A stretch of DNA of 64,000 nt from DHVE2 group archaeon. GTDB taxonomy: Archaea; Thermoplasmatota; Thermoplasmata; Thermoplasmatales; Aciduliprofundaceae. The stretch lies in the NCBI GenBank assembly GCA_026993785.1, contig JALWRZ010000010.1, forward strand, positions 337,199 to 401,198, in the 5' to 3' direction. Shown piece by piece: positions 1 through 8,297 of this stretch. The notes beneath the pieces are model-generated. The model had not been told where the DNA came from. It saw nothing but the letters and a program-made list of their open reading frames with translations, and made no database searches. The stretch's first letter is position 1. Every line of letters starts with the position of its first letter. The position numbers were made by a program, and so were the translations under genes.

Positions 1-1
1 T

Positions 2-928
2 CGGGAGATAAGGGTTCGCGTTACCCACTGCGGTATTTGTCGCACTGATCTTCATATTGCGGAGGGGGACATTCCTCTTTCAAAAAAGCCTGTGGTACCG
101 GGACATGAGATTGTGGGTGTGGTGGATGCCCTTGGCCCGGAGGCACGGAGATTCAAAATTGGAGATCGTGTGGGCATCTCCTGGCTCAATTACACCTGCG
201 GGGAATGCAAATACTGCAAGCGCGGAGAGGAGAATTATTGCCCGCATATAAAGCGCACCGGTTACGATGTGGACGGTGGCTTTGCAGAATATACCATAAT
301 TCGCGAGGATTTCGCCTTTGATCTGCGTAGACATTCTCTATCTTCTGAGGATCTTGCACCCATAATGTGTCCTGGAATAACCGGGCATTTTGCGTTCAAA
401 TTATCTGAAATTCGAGAGGGTGAACGTTTGGGAATGCTTGGATTCGGACCCACCGCCTATTACCTTCTCAGGGTAGCCAAGAGCATGGATATTGAGGTCT
501 ACATAAGCACCAGGAGCGAGGAGCATAAGAGAGTTGCGCTGCAATACGGTGCAGACTGGGTGGGCAACCTGGCCCACCAGGATTTTCCCCATAAGGTAGA
601 TGCGTTTATATTCTTCCCCACCGCGGGGCATCTTGTGGAACGGGCTCTGGCCAATACCCTCCCTGCTGCTACCCTGGTGCTCGGTGCCGTGGCCATGACG
701 CCTATAACCATAAAAGATTACACCAGTAATCTCTGGGGAAGGAGGATAAAGACAGTGTATCAGGTCCGCCGGGATTACGGAATTGAATTTCTGGAGATTG
801 CGGATAAACTCAAGCTCACCATTGAGAAGGAGATTGTGTCTTTCAATGATGTCCCTGATGCGATGCTCAGGCTCAAGAGAGGGGAAATCAATGGCATGGT
901 TCAGGTGATAGATTTTGGAGTGGAATAG
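2..928 (+). CDS. zinc-dependent alcohol dehydrogenase, 5' truncated by window
   Basis: Medium-chain zinc alcohol dehydrogenase that oxidises or reduces an alcohol/aldehyde pair with NAD(P). The frame is open from base 2, well before the track's first ATG, and reads THCGICRTDLH then PGHEIVG, the catalytic zinc ligands and GHE motif of the family. A structural zinc loop follows (CGECKYCKRGEENYC). The Rossmann part begins at GMLGFGPTAYYLL, so the usual GxGxxG is altered to GFGPTA. Only a few N-terminal residues are missing. It is followed by a separately promoted HTH gene. Substrate cannot be told from sequence. Confidence 0.88.
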   Translation, partial: REIRVRVTHCGICRTDLHIAEGDIPLSKKPVVPGHEIVGVVDALGPEARRFKIGDRVGISWLNYTCGECKYCKRGEENYCPHIKRTGYDVDGGFAEYTIIREDFAFDLRRHSLSSEDLAPIMCPGITGHFAFKLSEIREGERLGMLGFGPTAYYLLRVAKSMDIEVYISTRSEEHKRVALQYGADWVGNLAHQDFPHKVDAFIFFPTAGHLVERALANTLPAATLVLGAVAMTPITIKDYTSNLWGRRIKTVYQVRRDYGIEFLEIADKLKLTIEKEIVSFNDVPDAMLRLKRGEINGMVQVIDFGVE

Positions 929-942
929 TTTGCACAGGGGAA

Positions 943-975
943 AAATATAAACCCTATCTTCCCATTCTTTTTTCT
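943..975 (+). promoter_or_regulatory. TATA box of a leaderless HTH gene
   Basis: An AAATATAAA box lies about 25-30 bases before the ATG at 976, and no ribosome-binding site precedes the ATG. This is the arrangement of a leaderless archaeal transcript. Confidence 0.5.
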
Positions 976-1734
976 ATGATTTTAAGGGATAAAAGCAAGA
1001 TAACCGAGATGCTCATTCTGTTGGAAATCCTGAAGGGAAAGAGGAAGCTCAGGGAGATAGCCGAGGAAGTAAATATCACGGTTCAGGGAGTCTCGGAGTA
1101 TATGAAAACCCTGGAGAAGGAGGGGTACGTGAAAGATGGAAAAATCACCCACAGTGGTTGGGATTTTTTGAACGCATGCATAGAAGAGCTTGGAGAATTT
1201 GTGCATGAAGCAAACAGCATTATGGAGAAGAGAAAGGTTGTGGAGGCCATAGCTGGGGAGGATATAGAAAAGGGAGAATCCGTTGGTCTTTTTCTGGAGA
1301 ATGGGTATTTGTATGCGTATCGAAGAAGCTCCTCGTCCACAGGTATCGCATTGACCTCCGCTAAAAGAGGAGAGGATATCGGCGTGGGAAATCTCCGTGG
1401 CATCTTGGATATTGATTTTGGGAAAGTCGAAATATTCGTCATGCCCTCTGTGGAGGAAGGAGGTAGCAGAGCAGTGAATAGGGAGAAAGTAGAGAAGCTT
1501 ATTCAACAAGCAGAGGGGAAAAAGATAGGGGTTTGCGGAGTCGTAGCCTATATAACTCTCCACAACCTAGGAAGGATAGACTTCGAGTTCTCTTCGGCCA
1601 ACTCTGCAGTGGAAGCTGCTTACAGGGGAATAAGCACCCTGCTATTCGTATCCCATGAGATGCTTCCCTATGTGGTGAAAATAATGGCAGATAAAGGGGT
1701 TAAATACAGGGTAAGGGATATTCGCGATTTATAG
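976..1734 (+). CDS. winged-helix transcriptional regulator with unknown C-terminal domain
   Basis: Cytosolic DNA-binding protein of 252 residues. Residues 1-65 form a winged helix-turn-helix (KLREIAEEVNITVQGVSEYMKTLEKEGYV), the kind that recognises a palindromic operator. The remaining ~185 residues have no motif that I can name; a middle part contains GVGNLRGILDIDFGKVEIFVMP and a later part GKKIGVCGVVAYITL, which could be a ligand-sensing domain. Its 3' end overlaps the convergent purM by six bases. Regulator role is well supported by the fold; target and effector are unknown. Confidence 0.75.
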   Translation: MILRDKSKITEMLILLEILKGKRKLREIAEEVNITVQGVSEYMKTLEKEGYVKDGKITHSGWDFLNACIEELGEFVHEANSIMEKRKVVEAIAGEDIEKGESVGLFLENGYLYAYRRSSSSTGIALTSAKRGEDIGVGNLRGILDIDFGKVEIFVMPSVEEGGSRAVNREKVEKLIQQAEGKKIGVCGVVAYITLHNLGRIDFEFSSANSAVEAAYRGISTLLFVSHEMLPYVVKIMADKGVKYRVRDIRDL

Positions 1735-2712
1735 ATAGGAGGAGTATCTTATCCGGAGCATGGGTAGCTCCACGCTACTGCCCTCTTCCACATGGCCCAC
1801 AACTTTGGCATCTCTTATCTCCCTCTTTATGGGTATTTCGCATTCTTCCGGCGCTATTATGGCGAAACCCATCCCCATATTATATGTGCGATACATCTCC
1901 TGGTAATCCACATTGGCAAACTCCATAATGAGCTTGAAGATTTTATGCGGCTCTAGAGGCTCCTCTATTATGTACTTCATCCTCTTCAATCTCAAAAGAT
2001 TGGTAACACCGCCTCCGGTGATATGTGCAAGCCCATGAACTCGACATCTCTCAAGAACCCGTAGAACCTCACGAACATATATGCGCGTTGGTTTCAAAAG
2101 CTCCTCGCCTACAGTATGATCTTCAAATTTCTCTTCCAAGTCCAGAACTTTTCGGGCCAGGGTCAATCCATTGGAATGTATACCCGAGCTGGGTATTCCT
2201 ATTATGAGGTCCCCATTTTTTATCTCCCTTCCAGTGATGAGTCTATCTTTTCTCACTAGACCAATGCTCGTGCCAGAGAGATCGAGCCCGTTGATTATGT
2301 CAGGCAGCGTGGCAGTTTCACCGCCAACGATGTTCACATTGGCGAGCTTTGCCCCTTCATTCAAACCCTTTCCTATCTGCTCTGCCATCTCTTCATCGTA
2401 TTCGCTTATTGCAAGATAATCCACGAAGGCAATGGGCTCGGCTCCCACGCATATGGTGTCGTTCACATTCATAGCTATGCAGTCTATGCCTATGGTGTCC
2501 CATTTACGGAGCTGATTCGCAATTATTACCTTACTTCCAACACCATCCGTGTTTATCGCTAAATAGTAATTTCCAAGGTTCACAAGACCGGTAAAATGCC
2601 TCGAAAGTGGGGCAAGGGGAAAATCCGCCCTGCGGTAGTTTATCTTGGATACGAGGGCGCGTATAAACATACCTTCCTTGTCTATATCCACTCCTGCATC
2701 TTTATATCTCAT
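1729..2712 (-). CDS. purM: phosphoribosylformylglycinamidine cyclo-ligase (AIR synthetase)
   Basis: Step five of purine synthesis: closes formylglycinamidine ribonucleotide to aminoimidazole ribonucleotide using ATP. The protein begins MRYKDAGVDIDKEG, the canonical PurM start, so the longer frame in the track (from 2736) is rejected. Family landmarks seen are GVGSKV, the NDTICVGAEPIAFVDYLAI region and GGETATLPD, and the 327-residue length is normal. The start overlaps the end of the upstream iron-type dehydrogenase by 11 bases, so the two are probably co-transcribed. purD lies elsewhere in the window (39.4 kb). Confidence 0.95.
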   Translation of the reverse strand: MRYKDAGVDIDKEGMFIRALVSKINYRRADFPLAPLSRHFTGLVNLGNYYLAINTDGVGSKVIIANQLRKWDTIGIDCIAMNVNDTICVGAEPIAFVDYLAISEYDEEMAEQIGKGLNEGAKLANVNIVGGETATLPDIINGLDLSGTSIGLVRKDRLITGREIKNGDLIIGIPSSGIHSNGLTLARKVLDLEEKFEDHTVGEELLKPTRIYVREVLRVLERCRVHGLAHITGGGVTNLLRLKRMKYIIEEPLEPHKIFKLIMEFANVDYQEMYRTYNMGMGFAIIAPEECEIPIKREIRDAKVVGHVEEGSSVELPMLRIRYSSYL

Positions 2713-3784
2713 CGATATCCCCTTCCTTGAGGGCATATAGCATTTTTACTATATCCTCTTTTCTCAGCTCCCTTGGAGCGAATCTCATAAGCCTGTCTCT
2801 GAAAATCTCCTCCGCAAGGGAATCTATCTCGCTCTCCTCCATGGCAAGACGCGATGGCATTCCCAATCTTCTGTTTAGCTTCAGAAATGCCCGGGATGGC
2901 TCTTCCCCGAAGATGCGGGATAGCTCTCTGAATCTTGGCAGATCCTCCAAGAGCTTGGTCATATATGGTAAAATCATACCCACCGCCTTTCCATGCTCTA
3001 ACTTGTATCTTGCACCGAGCACATGGGCGGCGGCATGGCCCAAATGGAGCCTGGAGTTTGTGAATCCCATTCCTGCAAGCATGTTTCCGTAATGCATCAT
3101 CTCCCTCGCAGACTCATCGCCATTTACCGATTTTTCAATATTTTCATATATAATTTGAATGGCTTTCAATGCAAGAGTATCTCCCACCACATTATCCACA
3201 TTGGAGGTATAGGCTTCTACAGCATGGCCCAGCGCATCTAAACCGCTATAGATTGCAGCATTTTCCGGCATGCTCATAACGAGCTCAGGATCGTAAATTG
3301 CCACATCGGGAATGAGGGATTCACTAACCAAACCTCTTTTTTTGCCTTCTTCATCCGTTATAACGGCTGCCGCAGATACACCTGTTCCTGTTCCACTTGT
3401 TGTCTCTACCGCTATGAATCTTGCCTTCTTTCTCAGCGGGGGTATTTTTCCTGAATATGCGGATTTCCATCCCATTTCTGGATTCTCATAGAATATCCAG
3501 GCAGCCTTGGCAGAGTCTATAACGCTACCTCCACCTATTGCAATTATTGTTTCAGGCTTCACTGAAAGAAGCTCTTGGCTGAGGGAATCCACATCCCCCT
3601 GTGCAGGCTCTCTCCATTTTTTCCTTCTCACGAATATGACCTCGTACTCTCCGGGAAGCAGGTGAGACACGCTTTCCCACACATTTTCTCCCGTGACCAC
3701 AACGCCCTTCCCTTTGACAAAATTCTCTATCTCTTTTATGCTGCCGCGACCAAAGAGTATGTTGCGGGGTGTTGAAAATTTCAT
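2702..3784 (-). CDS. iron-containing alcohol dehydrogenase
   Basis: Group III metal-dependent alcohol dehydrogenase of 360 residues. The N-terminal half binds NAD(P) (AIGGGSVIDSAKAA, about residues 80-93). The C-terminal helical half holds the metal ligands: Asp in YSGLDALGHAVEAY, and His residues in HLGHAAAHVLGARYKLEHGKAVG. It probably reduces a short aldehyde or ketone, or oxidises an alcohol; the exact substrate cannot be read. The 11-base overlap with purM is an unusual pairing without an obvious metabolic link. Its start ATG follows no clear ribosome site. Confidence 0.88.
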   Translation of the reverse strand: MKFSTPRNILFGRGSIKEIENFVKGKGVVVTGENVWESVSHLLPGEYEVIFVRRKKWREPAQGDVDSLSQELLSVKPETIIAIGGGSVIDSAKAAWIFYENPEMGWKSAYSGKIPPLRKKARFIAVETTSGTGTGVSAAAVITDEEGKKRGLVSESLIPDVAIYDPELVMSMPENAAIYSGLDALGHAVEAYTSNVDNVVGDTLALKAIQIIYENIEKSVNGDESAREMMHYGNMLAGMGFTNSRLHLGHAAAHVLGARYKLEHGKAVGMILPYMTKLLEDLPRFRELSRIFGEEPSRAFLKLNRRLGMPSRLAMEESEIDSLAEEIFRDRLMRFAPRELRKEDIVKMLYALKEGDIDEI

Positions 3785-3844
3785 AGGTGGATATCTAATC
3801 TGGATTTTAAATTTTCTTTCATTTGAAGAATCATATGAATCAAT

Positions 3845-4456
3845 TTACTTCCTGGACCACCAGATGTGGCCATGGCAATGCCCGTAGGGAGACCCCCATG
3901 CCTTATAGGGTGCAGGTTGAGGCGGAACATTAACAGTTATTGATGTGAGAACGCCTCCCAGATTCCCGCTCCAGACCAATCCATGGTTCGTCTCCTGGAA
4001 CCCGTTATCTATGAAATCTAGATTCCAAGCATCCAAAAACCACAGAAAATCCGCAGTAATTTCATCATCGCTGCTCACCTTGTTATCCACCACAAAGTGG
4101 ATCTCGATTGTTCTATTATTATCTATATGCACAATGCTCAAGTCCTTTATATCTGCGCCTCTCGAAGAATACATGGCCTTGATATCATCCTTTATTCTCT
4201 CTGTGTATGTATTCCAATGCTCCATCAGGTATTGGTAGGAGGTTCTGTTGTAGCTATCCCATTGTTGGTATGCAATGCTCAAATTCATTACCGTGAGGAT
4301 GATAAATCTTCTTTCCGGCTTAAGATTATTGAGGCTAAAAGGCACAGTTTTAGTTGGGGTTGCGGGATAAAGAGATCGAAAGACGAGTATACCTGCCAAA
4401 AGAATAAGCAATGCCACAACCGCGGCTATGCATATTTTCATTCTTTTGGTAAGCAT
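3845..4456 (-). CDS. membrane-anchored extracellular protein of unknown function
   Basis: 203 residues. The first ~30 (MLTKRMKICIAAVVALLILLAGILVF) make one membrane helix with a positive N-terminus. The rest is predicted to lie outside the cell: a helical, Trp/Tyr-rich region, then a beta-rich region with FVVDNKVSSDDEITADFLWFLDAWN. The C-terminus is rich in aromatic and His residues (YGHCHGHIWWSRK), which might bind metal, but that is speculation. A TATA-like AT stretch about 25 bases upstream fits a leaderless start at 4456. I do not recognise the family. Confidence 0.6.
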   Translation of the reverse strand: MLTKRMKICIAAVVALLILLAGILVFRSLYPATPTKTVPFSLNNLKPERRFIILTVMNLSIAYQQWDSYNRTSYQYLMEHWNTYTERIKDDIKAMYSSRGADIKDLSIVHIDNNRTIEIHFVVDNKVSSDDEITADFLWFLDAWNLDFIDNGFQETNHGLVWSGNLGGVLTSITVNVPPQPAPYKAWGSPYGHCHGHIWWSRK

Positions 4457-4529
4457 AATATCACTATGGAGTTCAACTTTTTATGCTTTGGGAAGAAATT
4501 TTAAATATTGATAGGAGGATTATCGAGGG

Positions 4530-5396
4530 ATGGTGGAGAAGGTCAGAACAGGAATCCTCGGTCTGAACGCACTGCTGGGTGGTGGCCTTAATGAGAGAAG
4601 CTCCACCGTAGTTATAGGCACTGCTGGCGCGGGTAAAACGACCTTTGCACATCAGTTTATAAGAAGGGGTCTCCTTGAAGGCCAAGAAGGCATATTCATA
4701 AGCTTGGATGAGAATAAGGAGCAGATAATCAGGGATGCGCTGAACATGGGCTGGGATGACATACTCTACTTCATTGAGGAGGAAAAACTCATATTCATAG
4801 ACGCCTCAGGTAAGGAGTTTCAGGTATTTATCAAGAGGGAGCTTCCGGATTTCGTATCTAAGTGGGAAGGGGCAAATTTGAGAATCGCCATAGATCCCCT
4901 TACTCCTGTGATATGGGCCACACCTTCCAGATATCAGCAGAGGGAGCTGCTGGGTTTCATGCTGAGGGAGCTGAAAAAGATAGGTACCATAGTTGCTACG
5001 CTGGAAGAGCATGGCTCTCCGAATCTCAGCTCTCCTGAGACGAGTATACCCATGTATCTTGCGGATACCGTGATACATCTCAAATACACCATAGGCGAGG
5101 ATTACAGCAGAAAATTGCATATTGTGAAGATGCGCGGAAGCAGGCACAGCGAGAAGGTACATCCCTATCGCATAATAAGGGGACTGGGTCTCGTAGTAAC
5201 CGGCACAGGTCACAAGAAGCTGAGCACTAGAGAGAACGTGGAGGTTCTCCGTCGCAAAGTTCTGGAGAAGATGAAAGATGCCTCACCCATTATAATCTCC
5301 AGAATTGAAAAGATCATAGAAGAATTGGATGATGCAGACCTTGAAGATGTGAACATAGATGAGCTTGCGGAAATAATAGCGGAGGAATTCGCTTGA
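4530..5396 (+). CDS. KaiC-like RecA-superfamily ATPase
   Basis: Single-domain KaiC/RadA-type P-loop ATPase, 288 residues. It starts VRTGILGLNALLGGGL, the typical KaiC lead-in, followed by Walker A GTAGAGKTT near residue 30 and a Walker B-like strand LRIAIDPLTPV. The C-terminal ~60 residues form a charged helical extension ending in acidic repeats (EELDDADLEDVNIDELAEIIAEEF). Archaeal KaiC-like proteins are mostly signalling or regulatory ATPases. The next gene, a double winged-helix protein, overlaps it by four bases, suggesting a sensor ATPase acting with a DNA-binding partner. Confidence 0.85.
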   Translation: MVEKVRTGILGLNALLGGGLNERSSTVVIGTAGAGKTTFAHQFIRRGLLEGQEGIFISLDENKEQIIRDALNMGWDDILYFIEEEKLIFIDASGKEFQVFIKRELPDFVSKWEGANLRIAIDPLTPVIWATPSRYQQRELLGFMLRELKKIGTIVATLEEHGSPNLSSPETSIPMYLADTVIHLKYTIGEDYSRKLHIVKMRGSRHSEKVHPYRIIRGLGLVVTGTGHKKLSTRENVEVLRRKVLEKMKDASPIIISRIEKIIEELDDADLEDVNIDELAEIIAEEFA

Positions 5397-6067
5397 AGCT
5401 TAGAGGTCTGGAGAGCATAGTAAAGGGAATGGAGGAAGAAGAGCTGCGGGGATATCATCTATTCTCCAGTAGGAGCAGGAGGGAGATTTTTAGGGAGATA
5501 ACAAGAAGACCTTGCATAAACGCGCCTCAAATTTCCAAGGCTACCGGGATGAACGCATCCAACGTAATCTGGCACATTCGTAAATTAATGAAGGAAGATT
5601 ATGTGGGAAGCTATGAATATAGAAGCATCGTGTTTTATCCTCGAGGTCTTGTTAAGGAGGAGGATTTACCTCTATTCTCCTTTCTCAACACCCGCAGCGG
5701 AAATGTGATTGTTCGTGCTCTTTTTTTCGATTGTAAGGGCACCGACGAGCTTCTTCAAAAGTTCAGCAGAGCGACGCTTTATCGCAACCTTAAGGTTATG
5801 CAGGAACTGAGGATTTTAGAGCAGGAAAAGGGAAAGAAGAGGCTACTATGCCTCACAGAATCTTTTTACAAAAAACTCGAGGAATACGATAAAATAGGGA
5901 TTGAATTTAAGAGGCAGTTCCTGGAGAAATTGGCAATCCGTGGCTACGATGTGGATGTAATTGGTATTCAGGATTATGAGATGAAAGTTAGAGTTACAGG
6001 CAAGGAAAAATTTACCCTGGGGATTTACATATCCCCTTTAAGAACGTCCTTGGGGGTATTTGAATGA
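5393..6067 (+). CDS. double winged-helix transcriptional regulator
   Basis: 224 residues. The TTG start at 5393 overlaps the previous stop (TTGA) and is supported by a GGAGGA box 7-12 bases before it. Two winged-helix domains are visible: one near residues 25-75 (INAPQISKATGMNASNVIWHIRKLMKEDYV) and a second near 100-150 (DELLQKFSRATLYRNLKVMQELRIL). The C-terminus is beta-rich and of unknown role. It is sandwiched by four-base overlaps between the KaiC-like ATPase and rpiA, so the three are almost certainly one operon. Its DNA target is unknown. Confidence 0.78.
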   Translation: MKLRGLESIVKGMEEEELRGYHLFSSRSRREIFREITRRPCINAPQISKATGMNASNVIWHIRKLMKEDYVGSYEYRSIVFYPRGLVKEEDLPLFSFLNTRSGNVIVRALFFDCKGTDELLQKFSRATLYRNLKVMQELRILEQEKGKKRLLCLTESFYKKLEEYDKIGIEFKRQFLEKLAIRGYDVDVIGIQDYEMKVRVTGKEKFTLGIYISPLRTSLGVFE

Positions 6068-6738
6068 TTGAAGAGATGAAAAGAAAAGCGGGAGAAAAAG
6101 CGGCAGAATACGTAAAGGATGGAATGGTGGTTGGCCTGGGAACTGGAAGCACGGTGAAATACACCATACTTAAGCTTGGTGAGCGGGTGAAAGAAGGCCT
6201 GGATATAATAGGTATACCCACATCGCGGAATACCGAGGAGCTTGCCAAGAGCCTTGGAATACCCTTGGGAGATATAAACGAATATCAGAGCATCGATTTG
6301 ACCATAGATGGGGCGGATGAGGTTGATCCTCATTTCAACCTCATAAAGGGCGGCGGTGGTGCCCTGCTTCGGGAGAAAATAATAGCCCACGCCTCCAAAT
6401 ACGAGGTTATAGTGGTGGATGAGAGGAAAATTAAGGATTTCCTCGGCAAGTTTCCGCTGCCCGTGGAGGTTACGCCCTTCGGATATCTGAGAACTATGAA
6501 GGTTCTCGAGTCCCTGGGATGCCGGGCTTCCCTGCGAAAAAAGAATGACGGGATATTCGTAACAGACAACGGAAATTACATAGTTGACTGTCATTTTGGA
6601 AAGATAGAAGAGCCCGAAAAGCTGGAGCGGAAAATCGATGAGATTCCCGGTGTAGTAGAAGTGGGACTCTTCATTAATCTTGCCAACGAAATTATCGTTG
6701 GAAAAAAAGAAGGTATAGAGATCAGGAAAAAGAATTGA
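6064..6738 (+). CDS. rpiA: ribose-5-phosphate isomerase A
   Basis: Interconverts ribose 5-phosphate and ribulose 5-phosphate, supplying ribose for nucleotides. The 224-residue length and motifs match the RpiA family: GLGTGSTVKY near residue 24, the substrate loop DGADEVD (about residue 80), KGGGGALLREK and the DERK motif. The ATG overlaps the preceding stop (ATGA), so it is translated with the regulator upstream. Its 3' end overlaps the convergent HTH gene by 17 bases. Function is secure; why it is tied to a KaiC-like sensor operon is not. Confidence 0.95.
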   Translation: MIEEMKRKAGEKAAEYVKDGMVVGLGTGSTVKYTILKLGERVKEGLDIIGIPTSRNTEELAKSLGIPLGDINEYQSIDLTIDGADEVDPHFNLIKGGGGALLREKIIAHASKYEVIVVDERKIKDFLGKFPLPVEVTPFGYLRTMKVLESLGCRASLRKKNDGIFVTDNGNYIVDCHFGKIEEPEKLERKIDEIPGVVEVGLFINLANEIIVGKKEGIEIRKKN

Positions 6739-7078
6739 GGTTCTTAATTAGATTTTCAATGTCCTTTATTTTTTGCTTGAGCTCCTTATTTATCTCCTCC
6801 ACTATTTTGGGAAATGGCTTGGTGAGCCTATATCCATGCACAGGTCTGCCCTTGCCTACTTTTTTCAGATCCCTTTTGGTCACCCAGCCCCTCTTTTTGA
6901 GCCACTGCATGGCTATACTGACCTCTGGCTGCCTCAATGTGGTGTTCTTCTCAATCTCCACCGAGGTAACCTCGTCCTTCTTCCTCATATACGCCAGGGT
7001 TTTGGCTACATTCTTGGGAAGCCCCGCCTTGTGCAAAAGCTCCGCAAGTCTCTCGTCCTTCTTGGTGAACTCCACCAT
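6722..7078 (-). CDS. HTH transcriptional regulator with C-terminal coiled coil
   Basis: 118 residues from the ATG at 7078; the GTG at 7087 in the track is less likely because GGTGAT, a plausible ribosome site, sits 4-9 bases before this ATG. Residues ~20-85 form a winged helix (SVEIEKNTTLRQPEVSIAMQWLKKRGWV, then wing GKGRPVHGYRL), similar to predicted archaeal ArsR/TrmB-like regulators. The last 30 residues are a charged helix likely to dimerise. An inverted repeat AACAAT-7-ATTGTT lies just upstream and may be its own operator. Confidence 0.75.
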   Translation of the reverse strand: MVEFTKKDERLAELLHKAGLPKNVAKTLAYMRKKDEVTSVEIEKNTTLRQPEVSIAMQWLKKRGWVTKRDLKKVGKGRPVHGYRLTKPFPKIVEEINKELKQKIKDIENLIKNLNSFS

Positions 7079-7090
7079 TTCTATCACCTG

Positions 7091-7109
7091 AACAATATAT
7101 TAAATTGTT
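7091..7109. promoter_or_regulatory. inverted repeat AACAAT-N7-ATTGTT, likely autoregulatory operator
   Basis: Perfect 6-base arms around an AT-rich spacer (ATATTAA) that itself could be part of the TATA element. It sits 13-31 bases before the chosen start of the small HTH gene, so binding here would block polymerase. Operator function is inferred from position and symmetry. Confidence 0.45.
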
Positions 7110-7208
7110 GCTATATAAACTTTTCTATGTAGATTACAATATTAATAAAATCCCGTAAATTTCTGCATCTGTACGCATGTTTATTAACCCGCTCTTCATT
7201 ATGAGCCT

Positions 7209-7760
7209 ATGAAACTGCTGCTTCATGCCTGCTGCGCACCCTGTCTAATGGCTCCCTATAAACACTTAAGCAGGGAGCACGAAATCACCGTGTTCTGGTA
7301 CAATCCAAATATTCAGCCGTATCGTGAATATCTGAGACGATTGAGGGCTTTTAGAGAATATACCCGCAGGATAGGTGCAAAGGTAATAGAGGACCTCTCC
7401 TATCCCTTAGAGGACTGGATCTACAAAGCCAGTGTGCTGAGCAAGAAAAGCAACGTTCTACGCTGTAAGTTCTGCTATGCAGACAGACTTTATAGAACTG
7501 CGATTAAAGCTAAAGAGCTTGGATATGATGCTTTCACCACGACGCTTCTCCTTGCCCCATATCAGAAGCATGAGATAGTTAAGGAGCTCGGGTACTCCAT
7601 AGCCAAAAAGGTGGGCATCCAGTTCTATTACTTGGATATGCGAGAGTGGTTTGATGAGAGCGAAGAGATGGCCCGAAATGCAGGAATTTATCGACAGGGA
7701 TACTGCGGCTGCATATTCAGCGAGGCGGACCGCTACTGGAGGGATGAGCTTGGTAAATGA
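7209..7760 (+). CDS. queH: QueH-family epoxyqueuosine reductase (DUF208)
   Basis: QueH reduces epoxyqueuosine to queuosine in bacterial tRNA. This 183-residue protein has the family's cysteine pairs: adjacent Cys near the N-terminus (HACCAPC), RCKFCYADRL mid-protein and YCGC near the C-terminus, which hold a metal/Fe-S pair. The start ATG directly follows AT-rich promoter-like sequence. The downstream HTH/zinc ribbon gene overlaps it by 17 bases. Archaea normally make archaeosine, not queuosine, so the substrate here may differ; queE and queD in the same window show that 7-deazaguanine precursors are made. Confidence 0.85.
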   Translation: MKLLLHACCAPCLMAPYKHLSREHEITVFWYNPNIQPYREYLRRLRAFREYTRRIGAKVIEDLSYPLEDWIYKASVLSKKSNVLRCKFCYADRLYRTAIKAKELGYDAFTTTLLLAPYQKHEIVKELGYSIAKKVGIQFYYLDMREWFDESEEMARNAGIYRQGYCGCIFSEADRYWRDELGK

Positions 7761-8037
7761 AGAGAGCTGGGATACTCGCAGGGCCAAAATTGCAAAGCTT
7801 CTAAGAAATGCGCCTAGAAGCGCCTCGGAAATTTCTAGGGTACTGGGCATATCCATAGCGGATGTTCTGGAGGATCTTAGGCACATTGCCCGCTCTCCTA
7901 AATATGGGGAATTGAGGATACATCCTGCAAGATGCAGAAAATGCGGATATGTTTTCAAGGCAGAGATAAAGATTCCAAAGAAATGTCCACGATGCAAGAG
8001 CACGTGGATAGAGGAGCCTCTTTTCATCCTGAGATGA
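7744..8037 (+). CDS. HTH domain fused to zinc ribbon, predicted regulator
   Basis: The protein starts at the ATG at 7744 (MSLVNEESWDTRRAKIAKLLR); the longer track frame from 7651 runs inside queH and is rejected. Residues ~10-55 form a helix-turn-helix (SASEISRVLGISIADVLEDLRHIAR) and residues ~60-90 a zinc ribbon CRKCGYVF...CPRCKSTWIEEP. This matches the archaeal HTH plus Zn-ribbon family (COG3357). It overlaps queH by 17 bases and so is probably expressed with it. Its target is unknown. Confidence 0.82.
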   Translation: MSLVNEESWDTRRAKIAKLLRNAPRSASEISRVLGISIADVLEDLRHIARSPKYGELRIHPARCRKCGYVFKAEIKIPKKCPRCKSTWIEEPLFILR

Positions 8038-8056
8038 GCTTTCTCAGGCAAACTGA

Positions 8057-8248
8057 GAGAAGGTTTCTACCCAAATAACCCAGGATATCCTTGAAGGAAA
8101 CAATGGCTGTTCTGGCGGTGGAACAACAGGAGACGATAACGGTTTTTCCTTTGATTTCAATCTAGAGGGAACCACATGTTATGTGGCAATATTCATCCTT
8201 TTCCTGATAATAATCGCCGGAGTTCTTCTACGCAGAAGAAAGCGCTAA
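8057..8248 (+). pseudogene. remnant C-terminus of a cell-surface protein (membrane anchor)
   Basis: This frame is absent from the ORF track because it has no start codon: it is open from just after a stop at 8054 to TAA at 8246. It reads a Gly/Thr/Asp-rich linker (GCSGGGTTGDDNG) then CYVAIFILFLIIIAGVLLRRRKR-stop, a classic archaeal C-terminal membrane anchor with a basic tail like that of the FG-GAP protein at 18.5 kb (LLLKRRK). The rest of the protein is missing, so I read it as the tail of a deleted surface protein. Confidence 0.6.
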
Positions 8249-8297
8249 TCTTTTCTCTTTTTTCCAAAAGTTTTATCTTTTATCTCAGTTATCGTAA

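Noticed and set aside
982-1563. 193-codon minus-strand ORF opposite the HTH gene
   Set aside because: Shadow of the plus-strand winged-helix gene; Cys/His/Leu-rich and without a family pattern.
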